64,000 nt of DNA from Thermoprotei archaeon (GTDB taxonomy: Archaea; Thermoproteota; Thermoprotei; Thermoproteales; B15-G16): positions 1-64,000 of the forward strand of contig QMRC01000008.1 of NCBI GenBank assembly GCA_003649205.1, given 5' to 3'. The notes below the pieces were generated by a model. That model did no database searches. It worked only from the letters and a program-made list of their open reading frames with translations, and had not been told where the DNA came from. The position numbers were made by a program, and so were the translations under genes. Of the stretch, positions 36,442 to 43,509 are shown piece after piece. Each line of letters starts with the position of its first letter. Positions within the stretch are counted from its first letter, which is position 1.

Positions 36442-36995
36442 GCTTCAAGTCCCTCACTTCTTGCGAATTCCTTTAGGTCTCGAATCTTTGTCTCGTAGTG
36501 TGGTATGAATACTACACGTAATATCAGCTGTATAAATGCTAAGATCATGAAGGCTAGGTACGTGTAAATACCTGTGTAGGTTAGAGCAACTGTACCACAG
36601 AATAGGTGAATTAGGAAGTCTACAAAGTAGAGAGGTAATGGAATTCTGATCTCAACCTCTTCACTCGGTATTCTAACTCCGTAGATTGCAAATATTATTA
36701 TAAATGTGATGAGTATGTAGCAGTCGTAGAAGATCTTGATGTATGGTGTGATGGCACGTATGTATGCTGGTAATCTAACAAATACACCTCTAAGTGCCTC
36801 GAAGACAATCACTGGTGGGATACCTAGTACAGTGAATGTATGGGTTACTACGAGTAGAAAGTACGCCACAAATGAGAGATTCGCAATTCTCCTGAACCTT
36901 CTCTCAAAGGCTTCAGCTTCTATAGGTGTGAACGTTAATCTAGCTAGTTCCTCAAGCTCTCTCGAAACGTCACCTCTCTCACGTTCTTCAGCCAC
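36438..36995 (-). CDS. Multi-pass membrane protein
   Basis: 185 aa. A charged N-terminal 35 residues (ERERGDVSRELEELARL) then four transmembrane segments (about 38-62, 85-107, 122-140, 142-162) and a charged C-terminus without the shared tail. The ATG abuts the stop of the Hjc-like gene upstream and the stop overlaps the CPBP-like gene. Function unknown. Confidence 0.65.
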   Translation of the reverse strand: MAEERERGDVSRELEELARLTFTPIEAEAFERRFRRIANLSFVAYFLLVVTHTFTVLGIPPVIVFEALRGVFVRLPAYIRAITPYIKIFYDCYILITFIIIFAIYGVRIPSEEVEIRIPLPLYFVDFLIHLFCGTVALTYTGIYTYLAFMILAFIQLILRVVFIPHYETKIRDLKEFARSEGLEA

Positions 36996-37381
36996 TAGAT
37001 GCTCACCTCCTCACAGCCTGTAGGTAGTGTAACTGGATCTAGTACGAGATCTCCATTTTCATCAGCGTCGGTGACGTCTATGTACCTCCAACCGCTCGAT
37101 CCCTTGAAGTAGCAAGCTACTACACACCTAGTTCTCAAACCTACCTTTCTGAGAACTCTAGCAAATTCGTGCAGTTGCTTAAGCTGGTGTAGAGGTAACC
37201 TAACTACACTTCCTCTACTCGTCTTAACCTCAACTAGGTACACCGTACCTTGCTTAAACACTATGAAGTCAGGTGTACCAAAGCGACACAGCGGTACATA
37301 CGGTAGTCCCCTACTCCTCAATTTCATCTCAAATTTCTTCTCACCCTCTCTACCAATGATCCTCCTAAGTACTCTCTGCAT
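36995..37381 (-). CDS. hjc: Hjc-like Holliday-junction resolvase / PD-(D/E)XK nuclease
   Basis: 128 aa. Shows the archaeal Hjc layout: GREGEKKFEMKLRSRG (N-terminal helix with Glu), FGTPDFIVFK (active-site Asp), TVYLVEVKTSRG (E-x-K) and a following LHQLKQLHEFA helix. It would cut four-way junctions during replication or recombination of the element. C-terminal acidic and Cys residues (DADENGDL, TGCEE) are extra to the core. The general PD-(D/E)XK assignment is firm; the Hjc subfamily is likely. Confidence 0.75.
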   Translation of the reverse strand: MQRVLRRIIGREGEKKFEMKLRSRGLPYVPLCRFGTPDFIVFKQGTVYLVEVKTSRGSVVRLPLHQLKQLHEFARVLRKVGLRTRCVVACYFKGSSGWRYIDVTDADENGDLVLDPVTLPTGCEEVSI

Positions 37382-37432
37382 CTAGTACCTATACCTCATA
37401 CTTTAATATATGTTCTATGTGATGTACTCAAT

Positions 37433-37693
37433 ATGGGCTATCGAGCAGTTCTGAGAATTGTCTCTGCGGGAATGTCATTACTTGCAGATACTCTAGACCT
37501 AATCCCTGCTCTGTGGATTCCAGTTCTCGGTGATGTACTCGACCTAGTTACTGTAGTACTGAATCTACTAGCTATAGGCAATTGGGGATTACTCGGCTTA
37601 CTTGAGCTAATCCCAGTACCACTCTTCGATGTTGCACCATTCCACACCCTAGCACACATACTTAGGTCTTTCTTCTCTTCGAAAGAACGTTAG
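37433..37693 (+). CDS. Small hydrophobic protein
   Basis: 86 aa with two hydrophobic, Asp-containing helices (LLADTLDLIPALWIPVLGDV and LLGLLELIPVPLF). It overlaps the convergent 181-aa gene by 32 nt. Its Leu-Asp-Leu pattern is reminiscent of small amphipathic membrane peptides. No family recognised. Confidence 0.55.
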   Translation: MGYRAVLRIVSAGMSLLADTLDLIPALWIPVLGDVLDLVTVVLNLLAIGNWGLLGLLELIPVPLFDVAPFHTLAHILRSFFSSKER

Positions 37694-38207
37694 TCCAAGG
37701 ATTGTCACGGATGAAGTCAGGTAGATCGCTTAGGTCAGTGCTCTTGCTCTCCTCAGCTAGCTTACCGATATCTCTCCTAATCTCTTCACTAGATAGCTTA
37801 TGTACTCTAGGCTCTACTGAGTAGAGCATTGTCTTCTCTATGAACGATAGCTTACTACGTAACTCATACAGAATCTTCTTAGCCTCAGCCACATCGTAAC
37901 CCATTGACAGCAACTTATCTAACTTCATATTTATCTCATCTAACCTAGCCTTAATCTCCTCCAAATCAAAACCTAGGTAATCCCTCATAGCCTCAATAAG
38001 GACAACAGTCTTGAACTTACCCTCATCATACATCCTCCTCAACCTATACCAATCATTGAGTATTCTATGCATGAGTTCATAGAGTATATCTGTTCTAAAC
38101 ACTTGAGTTGCATATCTCAAGATCCTCATATTTGCTGGATTAGAAACAAAGGTGAAGTAGTATATTGGTCTTTGCCTCAATGATGCAACAGTTCTCTCAG
38201 TTGGCAT
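37662..38207 (-). CDS. Helical hypothetical protein
   Basis: 181 aa from ATG 38207; the open frame continues to 38258 but an AT-rich element (GTTAAAAAG at about 38235-38243) lies about 30 nt before ATG 38207. Mainly helical with long charged helices (FDLEEIKARLDEINMKLDKL and following), suggesting a coiled-coil dimer. An N-terminal strand (RPIYYFTFVSNP) precedes a helical bundle. No catalytic motif. Confidence 0.6.
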   Translation of the reverse strand: MPTERTVASLRQRPIYYFTFVSNPANMRILRYATQVFRTDILYELMHRILNDWYRLRRMYDEGKFKTVVLIEAMRDYLGFDLEEIKARLDEINMKLDKLLSMGYDVAEAKKILYELRSKLSFIEKTMLYSVEPRVHKLSSEEIRRDIGKLAEESKSTDLSDLPDFIRDNPWTNVLSKRRKT

Positions 38208-38313
38208 ACTGTGAATTAATACGCAGATTCTCTTTTTAACTAAAACGCTCCATAACAAACTAAAATGCTGTAATGCAGGTAAAGACTTTTAAGCTTGACT
38301 CTACTACGTATCT

Positions 38314-38652
38314 ATGGGAACTACCATGTCTTTCGATGTTGTTATCTACTCGGTTGCTGGGAGTTTAGTTGCTGGTATCTGTACTGGTATGTTCTTGAGG
38401 TACCTCACAAAGTTCATTCTACTGCTAGCTGGTTTCGTATCCTTTGTCCTTGCTGTACTTGCTTCACTAGGAATTGTTGTCGTTAGATGGGAAGCACTCT
38501 CAACACTAATCGAGAAGATTATCACAGCTCTAGGAGGTTACGCACCAGCCGTACTAACTCTAGGTGTACCATTTGCAGTTGGGTGTATTCTAGGGTACTT
38601 CATCAAGCTACCACTAACTGTAGAAAAAAGAAGGAGAATTAGATACCTTTAA
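38314..38652 (+). CDS. FUN14 family membrane protein with RYL tail
   Basis: 112 aa. The N-terminal GSLVAGICTGMFLRYLTK with small-residue spacing ending in basic/aromatic, a second helix, the linker IVVVRWEALSTLIEK and a C-terminal glycine-rich helix LGVPFAVGCILGYFIK match archaeal FUN14-domain proteins. The tail is VEKRRRIRYL. ATG 38314 lies 22-29 nt after TTTTAAGC (38286-38293), fitting a leaderless start. FUN14 proteins of archaea have no settled function. Two half-length relatives are at 7005 and 7342. Confidence 0.8.
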   Translation: MGTTMSFDVVIYSVAGSLVAGICTGMFLRYLTKFILLLAGFVSFVLAVLASLGIVVVRWEALSTLIEKIITALGGYAPAVLTLGVPFAVGCILGYFIKLPLTVEKRRRIRYL

Positions 38653-38681
38653 GGAATTGAGCACGTACCTCCTCTAATCAC

Positions 38682-39089
38682 TTAATCAATGACTACTAGG
38701 TACGATGCCTTGAACCCTGTCTCAGTAACTACTTCAACAATGTAGCTTCCCTCTGGTAGGTGCTTACATATCTTCACTAGAGCTACTTCATTCGGTTTCA
38801 CTACTACGTCAATATCCTTGATGAACTGTACTTCCTTGCCTTCTTTATACACGATGACTTGTACTAGGTGTGCACTTACCTTTCCTATGTTTCTCACGTA
38901 GATGTACAGTGTTGAGTCCTTGTAGCACACTGCCTCAATTCTCACGAATTGATTGAATACCTTTGGTATTGCTGATAGCTGTGTCTGTACGAAGCTGGAG
39001 ACAAATGCGAACACCGTCAGCACTAGTATCACTGCTACTAGGCAGTACAGCACCACGCTTAGTGTGTATGAAACTCCTTTAGACCTCAT
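38682..39089 (-). CDS. Type IV pilin/archaellin-like protein
   Basis: 135 aa. Short basic leader MRSKG then VSYTLSVVLYCLVAVILVLTV: a class III (PibD-type) signal peptide with the Lys-Gly cleavage site before the hydrophobic helix. The rest is a beta-sandwich-like domain (TLYIYVRNIGKVSAHLVQV), as in archaellin/FlaF-like or pilin-like proteins. It may form a thread or be host-pilus-like. No prepilin peptidase is seen here, so the host enzyme would process it. Confidence 0.7.
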   Translation of the reverse strand: MRSKGVSYTLSVVLYCLVAVILVLTVFAFVSSFVQTQLSAIPKVFNQFVRIEAVCYKDSTLYIYVRNIGKVSAHLVQVIVYKEGKEVQFIKDIDVVVKPNEVALVKICKHLPEGSYIVEVVTETGFKASYLVVID

Positions 39090-39157
39090 ACTACATTCCC
39101 TACACCTCTAGTATCTTACAGAATTTTTAAGTAGTTACACATACTGAGAAGTTATGT

Positions 39158-39559
39158 ATGAAGATTAGGAATATCTTACTAACTGTAGTAGCTATACTAG
39201 TTGCTATAGACTACACACTAACCTACATCATAGTTAAGTCTGGTCTAGGTGTTGAGGCTAATCCCTTCACTGCTAGGTTCTTCACACGTGATGTAGACAT
39301 CAGTACTGTCGTCACTCTCTACGTAATGTCTATATCTACTGCCTACACCATGTTGAAGGTACTTGAGCTAGTGTACACGTACCTCGTGAGGCTCCTCAAG
39401 GTTAAGTCGAGCAAGTTCATCGAGTACGTTAGGTTGTTCATGTACATTCAGTTCCTAGGCACAATATCAGTTCTAGAAGCCATCACAGTAGTGAACAACC
39501 TCATGGTGTACCTAGGACTAGGACAACTACACTTTTTAATACATTTGATTAGTGGTTAG
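39158..39559 (+). CDS. DUF5658-like membrane protein
   Basis: 133 aa with about four transmembrane helices. IDYTLTYIIVKSGLGVEANP matches the D-x2-T-x(6)-G-x3-E-x-NP pattern I associate with DUF5658 (from memory). The ATG at 39158 is preceded by TTTTTAAGTAG (39123-39133), 25 nt away. No [KR]Y[LIV] tail. Function unknown. Confidence 0.65.
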   Translation: MKIRNILLTVVAILVAIDYTLTYIIVKSGLGVEANPFTARFFTRDVDISTVVTLYVMSISTAYTMLKVLELVYTYLVRLLKVKSSKFIEYVRLFMYIQFLGTISVLEAITVVNNLMVYLGLGQLHFLIHLISG

Positions 39560-39574
39560 TGTCGGTGAGTATGT

Positions 39575-39844
39575 ATGAGGCATAGGGAACTACTGACTTC
39601 TCTACTTGCTGTAGGGAATGAGCTTAAGGTAGAGATACCTAGAGCTTGGTTGGAGGAGTACGTGGAGTCGTATGGACTTGGGAGAGACTTCGTAGAGAAG
39701 GTGCTTAAGTGTAGACCAAGTGAGACACCTGACTACTACGTATGTACGCTAGCTGAGAAAAAGGGAGAGAGTATTGTTCTAAACGTGGTGATGTTGAAGG
39801 TACTTGATGAGTTTCTGAGAGATCTACAGAAGATGCTTGGTTAG
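39575..39844 (+). CDS. Small helical protein
   Basis: 89 aa. It lies 15 nt after the DUF5658-like gene. Helical, with two cysteines (LKCRPSE, YVCTLAEKK) and a C-terminal strand-helix (SIVLNVVMLKVLDEFLRDL). It overlaps the convergent 94-aa gene by 4 nt. No family recognised; possible small regulator. Confidence 0.55.
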   Translation: MRHRELLTSLLAVGNELKVEIPRAWLEEYVESYGLGRDFVEKVLKCRPSETPDYYVCTLAEKKGESIVLNVVMLKVLDEFLRDLQKMLG

Positions 39845-40125
39845 TGCTCAACATCTACGTCAGGTATTTTTGTATCTACAATCGCTACTCTAATACCTAG
39901 ATCATCATCGAGGTAGACCTGTAACCTAATTCTCTTTCTATCTGCACGGAAGTAATCTAGTGCTCTAATCACCTTCACTAGCTGTCTAGAAAGAATGTAG
40001 AGAGGGCAGAAGTTACATTTCCGCTGTTTGCAGTACTGCAAGACATCTTCAGCTAACTCATCCTCCATGTAGTACTCTATGCCTTCCCTAGTACAGACGA
40101 ACTGCCTCAAGGCTTGCTTGCTCAA
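39841..40125 (-). CDS. Small Cys-cluster protein
   Basis: 94 aa. It contains the cluster YCKQRKCNFCPLY (residues about 30-42), with an additional Cys at 11, suggesting a zinc or iron-sulfur site. The second half has strands (RIRLQVYLDDDLGIRVAIVD). Coupled by 4-nt overlap to the 148-aa gene upstream. Function unknown. Confidence 0.6.
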   Translation of the reverse strand: MSKQALRQFVCTREGIEYYMEDELAEDVLQYCKQRKCNFCPLYILSRQLVKVIRALDYFRADRKRIRLQVYLDDDLGIRVAIVDTKIPDVDVEH

Positions 40126-40568
40126 GGTCTAGCGAACCTCACGTGAACTTTCCTAACCTCGATGTACGGCTTTCTCCTCTTCAACCTACTGATGAAGAAC
40201 CCTAGCTTATCTAGGAACTCCCTTATCTCACCAGCTTTCAAGCTCTTCGTTATTATTAGCTCGTCGTCGTGGTATAGGAGTGGGATATCTATTTCCTCCA
40301 TTCCGTAGAATCTCCTAATTACGTTCAGTAACTTGCTGTACTCCTCACTAGATAGCTCTGCAACCCATCTAGTACCTCTCGGTACTGAGACATTGATGTT
40401 AACTCCAGTTGGTGACTTCACTAACTCAATCTCTATATTACCAAGTCTTCTATCGGGAACAATGCACAGTGCTAGATCTCCTCTGACATCGCACCCAACC
40501 TCTATGCCGTACTTCGAGAATATTTCCTTAAGCTCAGACGCTACCTTAGATATCTCAACCTCAGCCAT
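40122..40568 (-). CDS. Hypothetical alpha/beta protein
   Basis: 148 aa. A helical N-terminus is followed by GCDVRGDLALCIVPDRR (two Cys on a hairpin, like the small-protein family here) and strands EIELVKSPTGVNINVSV. A second helix set contains YHDDELIITK. It ends with a basic segment (RRKPYIEVRKVHVRF). It overlaps the downstream 94-aa gene and follows the 261-aa membrane protein by 2 nt. No family recognised. Confidence 0.6.
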   Translation of the reverse strand: MAEVEISKVASELKEIFSKYGIEVGCDVRGDLALCIVPDRRLGNIEIELVKSPTGVNINVSVPRGTRWVAELSSEEYSKLLNVIRRFYGMEEIDIPLLYHDDELIITKSLKAGEIREFLDKLGFFISRLKRRKPYIEVRKVHVRFARP

Positions 40569-40570
40569 AC

Positions 40571-41356
40571 CTACTCACCACAACTCACACTCACTCCATC
40601 TAACCTATAAGTAGTTACATATATTGGTTTTCTACGCTCAACTACCTTGGAGTAGTACATCTTTACCGCTACTAGACTTACAGCAACCACAAGTGCAATA
40701 CCTATAATCGCTAGAACTAGCACGGGTAGTTCAAACTTCTTCTCCTCCGTAGCTTTGGTAACTTTCTCAGCCTTAGGATATGTAGTCAGCAAGATATCTC
40801 CTATTGCTTTCGTTCTTCCAAGTACTGATACAACAATGTTACCGTGTACGAATCTAGTGATATTACCGTAGTATGTGTAGAACTTCTCTAGTGATGGAGT
40901 GTTATCGAATACGTCTAGTCCGTAGTAGGTGTAGTTTGTAACTCTCGTGAAGTCTAGTTTAGAGAGTGGAAGTAATGTGATGTAGATACCTTCTAGTGTC
41001 TTCGGTACAAGCATTATCTCGGTACTGATAGTCACTGCATATGTTGTATTTGTTGCAAATCCATGCTCTATACTAGTTACTGCATTGACCTCAACTCCAT
41101 AGTACCTATAGGCATCTACAAAGCACCTAGTAATGTTCTCGACTAAGCTACTGTAGATACTTGTGTCATTCAGCCACCTCTCAATCTTTGTACCTGTCTC
41201 CTCATCGAGACTTGCAGATACCAGTACTGAGATAACTCCATTCTGTGGATTGACTGTGATCACAGCATATCTCTCATACACTACACCTAGTGTAGGTACT
41301 GTCGAGCATAGTAGGAATAGTGCTAGGAGAATGCTAACTATACACAACCTCGACAT
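40571..41356 (-). CDS. Type I membrane surface protein
   Basis: 261 aa. Signal peptide (IVSILLALFLLCSTVPTLG), beta-rich ectodomain with several sequons, a transmembrane helix (about 210-232) and a basic cytoplasmic segment VVERRKPIYV. Here the tail runs on for about a dozen further residues (TTYRLDGVSVSCGE), so it looks like the shared design with an extension. It overlaps the 674-aa gene start-to-stop by 23 nt on the same strand. Confidence 0.7.
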   Translation of the reverse strand: MSRLCIVSILLALFLLCSTVPTLGVVYERYAVITVNPQNGVISVLVSASLDEETGTKIERWLNDTSIYSSLVENITRCFVDAYRYYGVEVNAVTSIEHGFATNTTYAVTISTEIMLVPKTLEGIYITLLPLSKLDFTRVTNYTYYGLDVFDNTPSLEKFYTYYGNITRFVHGNIVVSVLGRTKAIGDILLTTYPKAEKVTKATEEKKFELPVLVLAIIGIALVVAVSLVAVKMYYSKVVERRKPIYVTTYRLDGVSVSCGE

Positions 41357-43358
41357 GAATTGAGTTCACCTCCTCTATATCTATGCTAGATAGAGCTTCT
41401 AATAGGTCTAGAGTAGGTTTCCTAACAGTTAACGTCTTCTCACCGTGTGATGTAAATACGTGTACTATGAACTTCATGAATTCGAGCTTGTGATTAGTTA
41501 CTATGACTGGCGTGTACGCTGTAACCACAGGTACAACACATGGTAACCACGTAGAGTTGATGACTTCTCCTCTGTACCTAAGTATCTCCCTAACGTAGAA
41601 TACTGTTGCTTCTCCATTAGTAGTAATTACCTTACTTCCACTTGGTAGAGCTACATCAATTCTCGGACTTATCAGAAACCTCATCTCGACATCACCTAGC
41701 TCAATCTCAACATACTCCTCCCTAATTGCACTCGCTAGCTCTAGTCTCCTACTGAAGTTCATGAATAGAGCAACTGCTGTATCCTCTGGCAAGATATTTA
41801 CATAGGCAACTACTGTGAATTTGAGCCCCTCTTCCTTTGGTAGCTTCTCTTCTAGTACTGAGACATTGCACTCTCTCACGTGTGGTGTTATGTAGATAAC
41901 GCAGTTGTGGTATCTAGGTCTTGAGATTGAATCGAAATAGCACTCAGGAGCACCAGATGTCAAGAGCAACCTTGCGTAAACTGGGTACTCAGTCTCATTA
42001 CTGTACAGTAGCTCTGAAGGAAGTTCACCTCTTGAGTGATATTGCTCCAATCTCGCTATCGTTCCCTCAATAGTGATCTTCCTAATGACAACATTACTGA
42101 AGTTATACTCCAGCTCGTGATATACAGCTAGGTACTCAGGCTTCATTATTGTCGAGTCAACTAGCCTATACTGAATATAACAGGTATCCGTCTTAAGCAA
42201 CCAGAAGCTCATAGCGTTACCGTGCCCAAATACAAACATTGGCTTTAGCACCACTTCCCTACTGAAGTCTATAGAGGTGGATACTGGTGAAATGCGTAGT
42301 GGTATTGCCTTAATTTCGTAATCTACCTCAACATCCTCAATACCGTGCCACTCATCAGGATCCTTCAAGAACACTATCTCTACTGATAGATCCTCGTAAT
42401 CTGGTACCCTCTTCCAGAACTCATACCACTCCTTGCTGTACTCATAGATTATCCTTATGACAATTCTACGAAGTGCATACTCAGGGTGTTTTGACAGTAC
42501 TTCATTGATTTTACGCACTTCCTCAGATGTTGGAGGTCTGTAGTTGAGCCCTATACTCCTCAGTAATCTCAGTGCAAGTGTTATGTGATGCCACGTGAGT
42601 TTAGTACCTAGTACCTTTCTCGATAGAAAGACACCTCCGTAAGGTGCTCCCAAAACAGTTAGTTCCTTAATTGTTAAACCTGAACCAGCAGTGATTTCCC
42701 AGCTCCAGTACATCATTCCAGCTTGCCTCATGATTGCATATGCCGTAGCGACACCTGTGCCAACAGTCATTGTCGCTAGTGTACCTAGTACGCCCCCCGC
42801 TAGTCCTGATGCCATACAGAGTGCAATTAGCGACACAATCAACCTATCGTATGGTTGCATCAGCTTATGCACTAAGTAGCTGTAGAGTATAGGGGGTAGA
42901 CTCTCGATCTCTATTCTCCACGATCCATAGCACGGTGCTGAACTCGCTAAGATAGCTACTGGTAGAGCATTGTCGAAGATACCTCCAGTTATGTTGATTT
43001 CCGTAACAACTCTGACCTTAACTGACGAGAATGCCCTAAGGTACCAAGGAATCATACACCTCCACTTGACGTACTTCACAAAAGCCCACAGCGGATACTG
43101 AATCTTCTTCCCACGGAATTCCGTAAGTTCCTTAATCTCGAAGATCTTGGCTGTAGCATAGCTAACGTGCTCAACTCTAGCATTCACAACATCTATCTTC
43201 TTAGTTCGTGCATGAGAAAGTAGGTCTGAGGCAGTTGCTCTATCCATACTCACCCAAATACCCTTCTCAGCACTGAGCACAGGTCTCACACCTATAGCTA
43301 CGGTAAGTATTGACGATAGTACGAGCAGTATTAGGACTGTAGCCCTAATCCACATCAA
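41334..43358 (-). CDS. Large secreted protein with internal hydrophobic Gly-rich segment
   Basis: 674 aa. Signal peptide (about 1-24), several sequons, and an internal hydrophobic stretch near residues 175-215 (LIALCMASGLAGGVLGTLAT, then MTVGTGVATAYAIM) rich in Gly, Ala and Met, then strand-rich sequence to the end with no C-terminal anchor. The internal segment could be a membrane hairpin or a membrane-active loop. ATG 43355 is an alternative start. No family recognised. Likely surface or virion protein with the co-transcribed 261-aa protein. Confidence 0.65.
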   Translation of the reverse strand: MMWIRATVLILLVLSSILTVAIGVRPVLSAEKGIWVSMDRATASDLLSHARTKKIDVVNARVEHVSYATAKIFEIKELTEFRGKKIQYPLWAFVKYVKWRCMIPWYLRAFSSVKVRVVTEINITGGIFDNALPVAILASSAPCYGSWRIEIESLPPILYSYLVHKLMQPYDRLIVSLIALCMASGLAGGVLGTLATMTVGTGVATAYAIMRQAGMMYWSWEITAGSGLTIKELTVLGAPYGGVFLSRKVLGTKLTWHHITLALRLLRSIGLNYRPPTSEEVRKINEVLSKHPEYALRRIVIRIIYEYSKEWYEFWKRVPDYEDLSVEIVFLKDPDEWHGIEDVEVDYEIKAIPLRISPVSTSIDFSREVVLKPMFVFGHGNAMSFWLLKTDTCYIQYRLVDSTIMKPEYLAVYHELEYNFSNVVIRKITIEGTIARLEQYHSRGELPSELLYSNETEYPVYARLLLTSGAPECYFDSISRPRYHNCVIYITPHVRECNVSVLEEKLPKEEGLKFTVVAYVNILPEDTAVALFMNFSRRLELASAIREEYVEIELGDVEMRFLISPRIDVALPSGSKVITTNGEATVFYVREILRYRGEVINSTWLPCVVPVVTAYTPVIVTNHKLEFMKFIVHVFTSHGEKTLTVRKPTLDLLEALSSIDIEEVNSIHVEVVYS

Positions 43359-43401
43359 GTAAGTAGATGTGTAAAAAAGGAAAAATAAGTTTCAGTCACA
43401 G

Positions 43402-43509
43402 CTAGAGTACAAGTACCTTGATCACAGTCTTACCGTTAATCTTCTCGACATCGTAGCAGAGAAATGTCCAAGTAATTGGTGTATGTACCTTTCCTCGTTT
43501 CTCCATCAT
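43402..43509 (-). CDS. 35-aa ORF coupled to polymerase
   Basis: Reads MMEKRGKVHTPITWTF, then LCYDVEKINGKTVIKVLVL. Its ATG overlaps the DNA polymerase stop (ATGA), which supports coupled translation. Composition is strand-rich and codon choice is like the neighbours. It is too short for a family call and could be spurious. Confidence 0.35.
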   Translation of the reverse strand: MMEKRGKVHTPITWTFLCYDVEKINGKTVIKVLVL

